DNA of 21,311 nucleotides from Mesostigma viride (lineage: Eukaryota > Streptophyta > Mesostigmatophyceae > Mesostigmatales > Mesostigmataceae). Location of the stretch: contig RPFO01002266.1 in the NCBI GenBank assembly GCA_009746045.1, forward strand, positions 1-21,311. The letters run 5' to 3'. Made by a program: the position numbers and the translations under genes. Below are positions 9,550-17,128 of this stretch, piece by piece. The number at the start of each line of letters is the position of its first letter. Position 1 is the first letter of the stretch. The notes under the pieces are model-generated. The model was not told the DNA's origin. It saw only the letters and a program-made list of their open reading frames with translations, and did no database searches.

Positions 9550-9850
9550 GACCCCATCGAATGTAAAACAGGTTTTTCGTAAAGAAATCCGATTTGTGGG
9601 CGGGCTTTATATTATTATATATTGCTTCTGTCCAAGCACTACCGGATGTAAAACAGTATACTTCTTGAAGAAATAAGTTGGGGCTTTGTTGGGCGTCACA
9701 TTTGACCGGTGGGCGGAGTTTCCTGCTTCTGTGAAGGCGCCATCGAATGTAGATCAGTAGATTTTCTAAAGAAATCTGAGTTGTGGGCGGGGCCTTTATT
9801 GCTTGTGTCCATCCACCACCGGATGTAGAACAGTAGACTTATTGAAGGTG
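9550..9850. repeat. degenerate ~183-bp dimeric repeat, two copies
   Basis: Two half-types alternate. Type A carries CATCGAATGTA followed by CAG and TAAAGAAATC (starts about 9555 and 9741); type B carries ACCGGATGTA followed by CAGTA and ACTT (starts about 9639 and 9819). A-to-A spacing is 186 bp and B-to-B about 180 bp. TTGTGGGCGGG and GCTTCTGTCC/GCTTGTGTCC blocks recur between them. The halves resemble each other, so this looks like an old duplication of an already duplicated 80-90-bp unit. No coding signal is seen. Confidence 0.7.
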
Positions 9851-9988
9851 AATCACGATACAACAGCTGTAGTTGACAACATCATGACCGGCACATCTTT
9901 CCCCCACCGCTGCTCAACCCGGTCCCCCCCAAACTCCTCCACACTTGCCCACCTTTCCACCCTCCTCCACGGCCCGTTGTGTTTGCAG

Positions 9989-10033
9989 GCGTCGGCACAA
10001 AGGGAGGAGGCCGTGCGAGCCGGGAAACTCACG
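9989..10033 (+). CDS. possible internal exon of an element gene
   Basis: A pyrimidine-rich stretch ending TTGTGTTTGCAG (to 9988) precedes a 45-nt open block reading ASAQREEAVRAGKLT, which is followed by GTATGG, a plausible 5' splice site. The block is exactly 15 codons. Its charge pattern is protein-like, whereas the surroundings are not. No family is recognised. Confidence 0.25.
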
Positions 10034-10722
10034 GTATGGTTTGATTTCTAGTTTTGTATTAGGACCCTAGGGTAGCTATGTTATATAGGCATGTCTGACA
10101 GCATAGCTCACCATTTCATTACCATGGGATGCTGAGCATACCATTTCCAGAGAGGTAAGTCAGTCACTCTTCGCAGTTGACAAGTCAGAGAAAGCAATCA
10201 AGTGCAGCGTTCACAACTCTTGCCGCTCGTAACCTTTTGTCTGCCCTGTTTGGCAGCTCCCTGTCTTTGCTTTCTCTCGTATTTCTTTCTTTTGTCTCTT
10301 TTCTACATCTTTCTTTGCTAATTCTTGAATATATGATGCTATTGTAGCATCCTTCTAGCGCGGATCGCTCTTAATATCCTTCTCGCGCACGTTTCCTCGC
10401 TTTTTCTCATGTAAGAGCGTCTTCCCTGCCCATGCAGCGTGTACCTGGTGTGTGTGGCTCTGCCTTGCCAATCACAACTGACCGACATGCTGGTCAGGCA
10501 CTGCAGGTCGTTGCCCTTGCGTGTGTGAACCTGCTGTTTTGGCTGTTCCCATGGCCGCTGCGTGTGTCCGTGAATGATACCATGGGAGGGAGACTTCTCC
10601 CATGGGTCCCCTTCGCTGACACTCGTGATGTAGGTTCGCGTCGACTTGTTTCTCTCACTGTGCCCATATTGGCCTCGCACGGCTTTGTCTCTCATTCCTT
10701 GTTTGCATGCGGCGGCGTGTAG
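10034..10722. other. non-coding, intron-like region
   Basis: No gene is supported. The stretch holds a consensus donor (GAGAGGTAAGT, about 10150-10160) and long pyrimidine tracts (about 10255-10320, CTTTCTTTTGTCTC-type). This fits intron sequence between the two candidate exons. Confidence 0.35.
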
Positions 10723-10764
10723 ACCATCATCTTCATCCGAGACCGCAACAGCAAGGGCCAGGAG
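10723..10764 (+). CDS. possible internal exon of an element gene
   Basis: A 42-nt block reading TIIFIRDRNSKGQE lies between an AG acceptor (GCGGCGTGTAG, to 10722) and a consensus GTGAGT donor (10765-10770). It is exactly 14 codons and in the same phase (0-0) as the candidate exon at 9989-10033, so the two could join in frame. No family is recognised. Confidence 0.3.
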
Positions 10765-10929
10765 GTGAGTAATTGCTGAGGGCATGGCTCCTATCCCTTG
10801 ATGAGTCTAGCGCCATGTACCACCCTCTATGCCTGCATATAGGTGACGCATTGAAAATGCAAGCATCTTACTAGAAGTAGCACGGGCCTCCGAGGTGAGA
10901 TTCTGCGCAGGCCTCATGATCCCAATGGA

Positions 10930-11935
10930 CCTGCGAAGCGCATGGCGCGCATGGGCGGCCGGCCGGCGCAGCTGGCATGCGGCGGGGCGGGGCTGTCGAC
11001 GGGCGGCGGGGCAGGGCCGTCGGCGCGCGGGGGGCCAGCGGCGCTGCCGGTGCGCGCGGGCGGCGGGCCGGCGCACCTGGCATGCGGCGGGGCAGGGCTG
11101 TCGACGGGCGGCGGGGCGGGGCAGTCGACGGGCGGCGGGGCAGGGCCAGCGGCGCTGCCGGCGCGCGTGGGCAGCGGGCCGGCGCAGCTGGCATGCGGCG
11201 GGGCGGGGCTGTCGACGGGCGTCGGGGCAGGGCTGTTGACGGGCGGCGGGGCAGGGCCGTCGGCGCGCGGGGGGCCAGCGGCGCTGCCGGCGCGCGCGGG
11301 CGGCGGGCCGGCGCACCTGGCATGCGGTGGGTCGGGGCTGTCGACGGGCGGCGGGGCGGGGCAGTCGACGGGCGGCGGGGCAGGGCCGTCAGCGCGCGGG
11401 GGGCCAGCGGCGCTGCCGGCGCGCGTGGGCGGCGGGCCGGCGCAGCTGGCATGCGGCGGGGCGGGGCAGTCGACAGGCGGCGGGGCGGGGCAGCCGGTGC
11501 GCGGCGGGGCGGCGCCGTCGGCGGGCGGCGAGGTGGCGCAGCCAGCGCGCAGCGAGGTGGCAGCGGCGGCGCAGCCTGCATGCGGCGGGGCAGGGCTGTC
11601 GACGGGCGGCGGGGCGGGGCAGTCGACGGGCGGCGGGGCAGGGCCGTCGGCGCGCGGGGGGCCAGCGGCGCTGCCGGCGCGCATGGGCGGCGGGCCGGCG
11701 CAGCTGGCATGCGGCGGGGCGGGGCTGTCAACGGGCGGCGGGGCAGGGCCGTCGGCGCGCGGGGGGCCAACGGCGCTGCCGGCGCGCGTGGGCGGCGGGC
11801 CGGCGCAGCTGGCATGCGGCGGGGCGGGGCAGCCTGTCGACGGGCTACGGGGCGGGGCAGCCGGCGCGCGGCGGGCCGGCGGCGCAGCCGGCGGGCGGCG
11901 GAGCGGCGGAGCGGCGGAGCGGCACAGCCGGTGCC
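10930..11935. repeat. GC-rich 105-130-bp tandem repeat, coding-compatible
   Basis: Units recur at the anchor CTGGCATGCGGCGG (about 10972, 11077, 11188, 11317, 11446, 11704 and 11809, with a variant near 11576). Spacings are 105, 111, 129, 129, then 130+128, then 105. These are multiples of three overall and reflect presence or absence of a roughly 24-bp GTCGACGGGCGGCGGGGC block. The + strand is open in three frames; the one that continues into the gene at 11955 reads AVDGRRGRAVGARGASGAAG-type repeats. It could be the disordered N-terminal part of that protein or a transcribed but non-coding expansion. Confidence 0.85.
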
Positions 11936-11954
11936 TGAAAAACGCGGTCGCTCA

Positions 11955-13485
11955 ATGAAGGTGCACCACGCCGTCTTCTTCCAGGTACAGGGCAACACAG
12001 AGACCTGGTTGTCCTACCGGACCACGGAGTCCCAAAAGACGCCGTGGCAGCCCGCGGGGACTCGACAGGAAGGCGCGCCACGGTGCGGGAAGGCGATGAC
12101 ACAGCCATACAGGTTTGATGCGGAGGGGCGGCCGCTGTTTGGCGTCCGACTTGTGGATCCAGACCGCATTCCGATGTTGCAGGACACCCCAGCCTTCGCA
12201 CCATTGAACATGGAGTTTCTGGGGAAGGAGCTGGAGTCGATCAAAACAAGGGTCGAGAAGTTGCCCCATGGCATCTGGCAGTGGTACTTTCCGCCCGACA
12301 CCATCAAGCCAAACAAGGCCTTTTTTCGCAAGTCAAGTCCCACATGCCCCTGAGGAGGTGCCTGAGGAGTGGCGCCCTTTGCCGTGGCCATCTCGCGCGG
12401 ACATCTCCGCCCTGCGTGAGCACGATGCAGCGCCTGAACCACCACCGACGCAAGAAGAGCACTTCATGGCGTTGGTCGACGCAGAGGCGGTGCGCGTCAC
12501 CCCGCTGGTAGACCGAGTTCGTCATGATGGCCACACACAGCAGGAATGGGCGGCAGAAGACAGGGCCATGGCAGCCAAGGTCGCTTACTTGAAGCGCATG
12601 CAAGGCGTTGAGAAAGGCTCCGCTGTTCTATACTGGCACCCTTCAGCTGGTATTCTCTGCAACTCGAAGCTCACGTGGACTCCAGTCCTCGTTGGCATCA
12701 TCAAGGAGGTGGTTGCGAAGGAGGATGGCGGCCAACCTTCTATTGAGCTCTTTGTATACCGCGCTAAGCATTTGCATGACACGTGGCACCCGTGGAATAC
12801 AGACATTGCGCAATGGCCCCATCCGCCAACCACTGCGGCGCACACGGTGATCATCACCGCCTCAGACCTCGTCTTGACACAAGTGGTGGGCAAGCGAGGT
12901 CAGCCGCCCCATGGAGTCTCCTTGGGTGCGAACGAAAAGCTCACCAAGGAGTGCCTAAAGGCGCTGAAGGAGGTGCCCTATGACGCGGAACACCCGGTCG
13001 TGAAGTGGCAAGATGCTGAATGCTCGAAGGGCATCGTCGGCATGGCGAAGGCATGCTGGGAAGGCGTAACGCTGCAGGTCAAGAGTGGCAGCCGCAACCT
13101 CGTAGGGCAAGTCGTGTGTCATTGGGCGTCGGAGCGTGTGACATCCGCGGACGGTCGCACCGAAAGCCGGGACGGCAGGTACCATGGTCGTGTCGCTGTT
13201 GTCGACACGCAAAACGACATGGTAGCCATGTACTGGGGTGCCCGTTGGGAGGAGGACGCGGTTTCTTGCGTGCCTCTCCACGAGCTGGAGGCACAGATCT
13301 GCGGGTGCCCCGGTGTGGTCGTCCCTGCGTTGCAAGCGCCGGATATCACCCTGGCCGAGGCTCGATTGCGCGAGATGGTTCCACCCAGCGACGTTGTGGC
13401 GGAGAACAACAACGCAGGCGCCTCCCGGCGTCGGAAGCGAGCGCTCATCCTTGCCGATGACGATGACGACGACGACGACTGCTGA
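11955..13485 (+). CDS. element-encoded nuclear-type protein of unknown family, one frameshift
   Basis: The most convincing gene inside the element: about 509 codons from ATG 11955 to the stop at 13483-13485, provided one extra T in the six-T run at 12321-12326 is discounted. Before the run the frame reads through LFGVRLVDPDRIPML and GIWQWYFPPDTIKPNKA; after it, VPHAPEEVPEEWRPLPWP, GSAVLYWHPSAGILC, HDTWHPWNTDIAQWP and RYHGRVAVVDTQNDMVAMYW. The last block, with aromatic residues and WEED, vaguely recalls a small chromatin-reader (Tudor/BAH-like) barrel, but I cannot confirm it. The C-terminus has a basic NLS-like RRRKRA followed by eight aspartates and a cysteine. The open frame continues upstream into the GC-rich repeat; an alternative acceptor (CTTCTTCCAG, to about 11983) could start an exon instead. 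There is no transposase signature. Confidence 0.65.
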
Positions 13486-13950
13486 AGCGCAAGCAGCGTT
13501 GTTGTCATTGAGCTGCTCATGTGCTGCTGCTGCTGCTGTGCTGCCATGCTATTGCTGCTGCATTGCTGCCGTACTGCTGCTGTGCTATTGTGCTGATGTG
13601 TTGCTGCATTGCTGCCGTGCCGCTGATGTATTGCTGTCGTGCTGCTGTGTTGATGCACTGCTGCATTGCTGCCGTGCTGCTGAGCTAGTACTGCCTATTA
13701 GTGAATTTCCTATCAATGGACTATAGTCCACTGATAGGAAATTCAGGAATCGGCATACTAAGTTGCTGCTGCGCTGACTTGTGCTCCTGCTATGCGGCCG
13801 TGTTGATGTGCTACAGTTGTGCTGCTGCTGTGCTACGGTCATGCTGCTGCTGTGTTGCTGGGCTGATGTGTTGTTGCATTGATGTAGTGGCTATTGTTCC
13901 GCTACTACAATTTGCTACTGATGCCGCTGCTGGTGCTTTTTTGCATGTCA
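13486..13950. repeat. degenerate CTG/GCTGCTGTG-type low-complexity region
   Basis: A loose array of CTG, GCCGTGCTGCTG and TGATGTGTTGCTGCATTG motifs follows the stop of the element gene. It likely forms its 3' untranslated or intergenic DNA. No coding sequence is supported. It is interrupted by a 44-bp palindrome. Confidence 0.7.
13702..13745. repeat. 44-bp near-perfect palindrome
   Basis: Two 22-nt arms with a single mismatched pair. The left arm begins TGAATTTCCTATCA, the right arm ends TGATAGGAAATTCA, and the centre is the perfect 14-bp palindrome TGGACTATAGTCCA. There is no loop, so it would extrude as a cruciform or fold as a tight RNA hairpin. It breaks the surrounding CTG-like repeat, as if inserted. 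Confidence 0.9.
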
Positions 13951-13989
13951 GTGCCCGCTATGTTCACACCACTGTTGCCGCGGTTGGTA

Positions 13990-14736
13990 TCGCGTGATTT
14001 CCACCGGTTGTGCGTTGACATGTGTTACTCATGCATTTGCCCCTATATTTGGTAGCACGCGGTTTCGCGTTAGTTAGGTGCAGACAGCTGCATGTAGACA
14101 AACATCTTGTTTAAGTCGGTCAATTAACTGTTCTTGACGCATCATGGTCCAAGTCGACCGACCTGTAGGGACCAGTAGAGCAATTGTCTAGGAGAAAGAG
14201 CGTGATCGCTGCAGAAGCCGCGTGGCAGCCGTGGCTGTACCTGTAGTACGACCTGCATATATATGGATACTGTATTTGGATACTGGGTTGTTTATCAATT
14301 CTGGTTTTAATTTATTTAGTGTACCTGGTGTTGGCATGCCAACTCAGTGCTAAACTACTTTATGCACAATGATGCAACTTGATGCTATAGTGACGTGCCA
14401 CGATGTAACTTTATTAACTTCACCATTAGTCATGGGGTCAATAGGATTGCTCATTATGCCATGTTAACATGAACCATGGGTTACGTAATAGTGAAAACAG
14501 TAATCATGATGCTCCACTTGAAGTCTCCAACATGGTCATGTTTGGAATTTTATTGATCATATTCACAATATATGAAAAGAGACAACAAACGTGGAAGCAT
14601 GGCACGCCGAGGCCGATAATATATGTGTGAAATATGAAAAGAGACAACATCTTTGGCAAGCATGATCATATTATGCTTGCCAAACATATTAATGATATCG
14701 ACCATGTCCAGAAACCATGTTTGCCAATGGTGCATT
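13990..14736. other. AT-rich subterminal region of the element, no gene seen
   Basis: No supportable open frame. It contains an 18-bp direct repeat ATATGAAAAGAGACAACA at 14570-14587 and 14632-14649, whose GAGACAACA core also occurs twice near the left end. A perfect 12-bp-arm inverted repeat lies at 14652-14684. Its base composition contrasts sharply with the viral DNA starting at 14791. Confidence 0.6.
14652..14684. repeat. 12-bp inverted repeat (hairpin)
   Basis: TTTGGCAAGCAT (14652-14663) and ATGCTTGCCAAA (14673-14684) are perfect reverse complements around a 9-nt loop. It lies about 100 bp inside the right terminus. Confidence 0.85.
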
Positions 14737-14770
14737 TAGGATACATTTGAAGCCGTGCAAATGTATCCTA
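14737..14770. repeat. hairpin at the right element terminus
   Basis: TAGGATACATTTG (14737-14749) and its exact reverse complement (14758-14770) surround an 8-nt loop. The outer arm overlaps the right terminal inverted repeat. At the left end the same 12-mer is instead repeated in direct orientation, so the two ends are asymmetric. Confidence 0.9.
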
Positions 14771-14787
14771 ATCCGGTAAAACCACCC
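14759..14787 (-). repeat. right terminal inverted repeat (29 bp)
   Basis: Exact reverse complement of 5657-5685. Reading the interrupted viral gene into it on the - strand adds six codons (WVVLPD) and then a TAG at 14768-14770, so the insertion itself supplies a premature stop. Confidence 0.9.
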
Positions 14788-14790
14788 ATT
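14788..14790. repeat. target site duplication (ATT), right copy
   Basis: ATT directly outside the right inverted repeat, matching 5654-5656. Confidence 0.75.
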
Positions 14791-15100
14791 CCTTCATCCC
14801 GCATCCGAGCGGGTGCGTGTGCCATTCGAAAAGCCCGTGCGGGATCTTCACGTGGTTCCCGCCTCCCAGTTTCGCCGTCTGGTCGATTCTCAAACACCCG
14901 GCCACGGGGTCGGGGACGAACGTGCCGCCGAGCTCGCGGCCCGTCTTCAGACTCGCGCGAACGGTCTCCAGCGCGTCGGGAGCGAGTCTCCACGACACCC
15001 GGAGGACGCTCGGACCGATGCGCGCGACCGGCTTCGGAGCGTGCACGTGCATGACTTTCGTCCCGTCCGGCCATATGACGGTCTCGACTCCGTTCGACAT
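14788..15100 (-). pseudogene. JAMM/MPN-like protein, 5' half (split by the mobile element)
   Basis: N-terminal 104 codons of the interrupted gene, from ATG 15098-15100 to the Glu codon at 14789-14791, which abuts the element. A GRELGGTF segment (Glu at about residue 56) and WHTHP (His 94 and 96) correspond to the catalytic Glu and the two zinc-binding histidines of JAB/MPN(+) isopeptidases. The remaining SxxD lies in the other half at 5274-5653. I prefer ATG 15100 because the promoter-like TATACGG is 19 nt upstream; the frame is open further up but offers only a TTG at 15130. As it stands the gene stops six codons into the element. In viruses such proteins may remove ubiquitin-like modifiers, but activity here is inference. 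Confidence 0.75.
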
Positions 15101-15119
15101 GGGACGCGGTAGGACGTCG

Positions 15120-15147
15120 CCGTATATCAAGTAACACCCTTTTTGTT
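15120..15147 (-). promoter_or_regulatory. candidate viral promoter of the JAMM-like gene
   Basis: Read on the - strand: AACAAAAA (15147-15140), 13 nt, then TATACGG (15126-15120), then 19 nt to the ATG at 15100. The two-part pattern and spacing match those before MCP copies 2 and 3. Confidence 0.45.
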
Positions 15148-15172
15148 CGCGCCGACGTCGCCGCCGAGACGT

Positions 15173-16090
15173 CTAAAACTCCTCGTCCTCGATCTCGTCC
15201 TCGACGTCGTCCCCGCGTCCGTCGTCCGCGTCCAGGTAGTCGTCCAAGTCCCCGGCGTCCCCGGACACCCCCCTGTCCCTCTGTCCGCCGCCGCCGCTGC
15301 CACCCGAGACCGCGGACTTGCGTTTGGACAGCTTGACGGACTTGGTGACCTCGTCCGCGTCCACGTCCACCTCTCCCTCCCCTTCCGTGGTCACCCCGCG
15401 CGAAGACCCGCCCCCGCCGCCGTCCGCGCACGACGCCGCGCCGCCGGACTTGAACGAGTCCTTGGACAAGATGTCGCCCATGTACTCCTTGAGGATGTCG
15501 TCGATGGGCATGAGTCGGTGCAGCGCGTTCTTCACGCTCTCGGACACCGACTTGAGAACCGCGCGGCGCTTGAGTTTGAACGTCCCGTCTTCGAGCGCGT
15601 CCACGAAATGGTCGAGGTCGTCCACGACGTCCAGCGCCACGCCTTTCAGCACCATGTGGACGAACCGTTCCGGCGCCGGGACCTTGACCTTCATCTTGTC
15701 GTTCTTGTTCTTGGACATGCGGATGGACGCCAGGATCATGCTCGTGCACACGAAGTAGGCTTTCAGCAGCTCCTTCAGGTACGGCATGGTCTGCGACACC
15801 TGTTTGGTCTCCTCCTCGATGATGTCCTGGTTCCAGGTGGGGATCTCCTCGAGGAGACGGACGAAACAGTCCATCGCGTCCATTTCCTGGTCGCGGGCCA
15901 CGTTCATGGCGTCCGTCAGCACGTTCTTCAGCGCGTCGAACGCGGGGTTCAAGAACCCGCGTTCCAGCTGGTCGACGTACTCCTTCTTGCTGTCCACCAA
16001 CACGTTGGTGTCCACCATCGGCTCGTCGTCGCAAGTCGGGTTAGACGGGGCCGCGTCCGTCGCCGCCGCGTTCGGGGTCTTGCGGGCCAT
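15173..16090 (-). CDS. NCLDV-type virion or core hypothetical protein with acidic tail
   Basis: 305 residues from ATG 16090 (MARKTPNAA). A longer frame exists upstream, but it runs through the neighbouring gene and is Arg/Gly-rich, so I reject it. Residues about 30-210 are helical and ordered-looking (EYVDQLERGFLNPAFDALKN, EIPTWNQDIIEEETKQVSQT, FVHMVLKGVALDVVDDLDHF, IDDILKEYMGDIL). This layout recalls a conserved hypothetical family found in several NCLDVs, but I cannot name it with certainty. The C-terminal third is low complexity: Gly/Ser-rich, then a strongly acidic end (DVEDEIEDEEF). The gene lies 72 nt upstream of the JAMM-like gene's start and 23 bp downstream of the small coiled-coil gene, all on one strand. 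Confidence 0.75.
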   Translation of the reverse strand: MARKTPNAAATDAAPSNPTCDDEPMVDTNVLVDSKKEYVDQLERGFLNPAFDALKNVLTDAMNVARDQEMDAMDCFVRLLEEIPTWNQDIIEEETKQVSQTMPYLKELLKAYFVCTSMILASIRMSKNKNDKMKVKVPAPERFVHMVLKGVALDVVDDLDHFVDALEDGTFKLKRRAVLKSVSESVKNALHRLMPIDDILKEYMGDILSKDSFKSGGAASCADGGGGGSSRGVTTEGEGEVDVDADEVTKSVKLSKRKSAVSGGSGGGGQRDRGVSGDAGDLDDYLDADDGRGDDVEDEIEDEEF

Positions 16091-16113
16091 GGCGATCCAA
16101 TGACAGTCATCTA

Positions 16114-16431
16114 TTATCCGCGGATATCTTTCCGCGCGGGCTGAACGAATCTCGCCCTCGCGCCCGCCCACTTCAGTCTCAACCGATCGACCTCCGCCTG
16201 CACCACGTCCATCATGCTCGCGACCCGATCCAATTCCGCCACTCGTCGCGCGCACGCGTCGTCGGGGTCGTGGACGTCCGTCCGGATCGCCGTCGCCGCG
16301 TGTACCGTGGACACGGGCACGTCCCGCTCGCCTAACCATTCGCGAAGTTCGCGTTCCTCGCGTCGGAGGTCGGAAATCCTAGTGGTGATCTCGAAACGTT
16401 TGCGTTTGTACTCTTCGTGGGTTAATTCCAT
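16114..16431 (-). CDS. small coiled-coil protein, unknown function
   Basis: 105 residues from ATG 16431, preceded directly by the AT-rich TTAATAAA. Residues about 5-35 (EEYKRKRFEITTRISDLRRE and onward) and about 63-92 (RRVAELDRVASMMDVVQAEV) have heptad-like charge patterns suggesting two helices that could pair as a coiled coil. No enzymatic motif is seen. Tight same-strand spacing to its neighbour supports it as a real viral gene. No family is recognised. Confidence 0.6.
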   Translation of the reverse strand: MELTHEEYKRKRFEITTRISDLRREERELREWLGERDVPVSTVHAATAIRTDVHDPDDACARRVAELDRVASMMDVVQAEVDRLRLKWAGARARFVQPARKDIRG

Positions 16432-16518
16432 TTTATTAAGGATTCATCGCATAATAACGCATCAACAAAAAAGGGGGGCCGTGACGCGCCTTCTACCGCG
16501 CGTATCGCTACCTACGAA

Positions 16519-17120
16519 TCAAAGCAACAGACGGATGATGAAGAAGGTGAGAACCCCCGCGGCGAGTCCGATCGATCGGATGCGGACGTCGCTCAATTGG
16601 CCGTCCGGGTCCTTGAACCAGGACGGGACGCGGGAGGGAGGAACCGCATGACGCACACGGCGGCGGCCACTCCTCCCGCCGCGGGCCACACGATCGTGGT
16701 CGACGCGGACCGGCGAGTGTACTGCTCGTGGGCGTGCGCGGAGGACGCGATCGCGCCGGTCTTTCCTGGCGCGGCTGGGACAGCGCCGGCTCGTACGCTG
16801 CGAGAACGAGCGGCGGAAAGTCGGGAAGCGGACTCGCTTCCGGACACTTCGCTCGCGGACATTCCTTCCTCTTCGTAGAAGGACCCCTCGGGAGTCGGAT
16901 CCGCCCCCTCAGCAACGCCGACGGAGGCGGTGGAGGCGGCGAGGACCGGGGCCGAGGCGCGGACGACGGCGCGGCCGACGGGAATCACAGGTCCGCGCGC
17001 GGCGCGGACGGACGGGATCGCGGACGAAAACACGGGCGCGGTCGCGGTCGTTGACGGGACGCCGGCGGCGTTGGCCGCGCGCAGACGTCTGGCGATCCCT
17101 GTCAAGTTCGTGGTCGCCAT
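16519..17120 (-). CDS. low-complexity protein with C-terminal membrane segment, probable frameshift near its end
   Basis: From ATG 17120 (MATTNLTGIARRLRAANAAG) one frame runs to a stop at 16593, 175 codons, and is Ala/Val/Ser-rich and probably disordered. It contains a hydrophobic segment IVWPAAGGVAAAVCVMRFL near its end. The following 75 nt in another frame read WFKDPDGQLSDVRIRSIGLA and then a hydrophobic GVLTFFIIRLLL before a stop at 16519-16521. That looks like a natural membrane-anchored tail, so one 1-nt shift near 16640-16660 has probably moved the real C-terminus out of frame. If the open frame is correct, the protein simply ends at 16593. A membrane or virion role is inferred only from hydrophobicity. 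Confidence 0.55.
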
Positions 17121-17128
17121 GGGTCGTC

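Larger units (their letters stand above)
5657..14787. mobile_element. 9.1-kb TIR DNA transposon-like element inserted in a viral gene
   Basis: The element is bounded by 29-bp perfect terminal inverted repeats and a 3-bp ATT duplication. The viral flanks are two halves of one coding frame that would fuse exactly on its removal. The interior differs from the flanks: satellite arrays, AT-rich non-coding ends, and genes with splice-like signals, so it is eukaryotic in character. Termini begin GGGTGG and the duplication is 3 bp. Superfamilies with 3-bp duplications include PIF/Harbinger, CACTA/EnSpm, Zator and Academ, but CACTA ends in CACT, which this does not, and I cannot find a DDE transposase. 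It may therefore be non-autonomous, carry a transposase split by introns, or belong to a family I do not recognise. Confidence 0.85.

Noticed and set aside
10807-11998. Long - strand Pro/Arg/Ala-rich open frames
   Set aside because: Antisense shadows of the GC-rich tandem repeat; the + strand frame continues into a convincing gene.
6151-14348. 13-bp direct repeat TGCCAACTCAGTG near both ends of the element
   Set aside because: Too short to interpret alone; recorded in the feature notes but not claimed as functional.
5657-14787. Simple inversion or assembly chimera instead of a transposon
   Set aside because: Perfect inverted termini, an ATT duplication and exact in-frame continuity of the flanking gene are not expected from a chimera.
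1-15150. 14-bp identity CTTTTTGTTCGCGC between the window start (4-17) and 15139-15152
   Set aside because: At the window start it lies in plausible MCP coding sequence; probably coincidence, not a repeat boundary.
14736-16339. Long Arg/Gly-rich - strand frames, including an N-terminal extension of the protein starting at 16090
   Set aside because: They run through neighbouring genes in wrong frames; the ATG at 16090 with a 23-bp gap from the upstream gene is more sensible.
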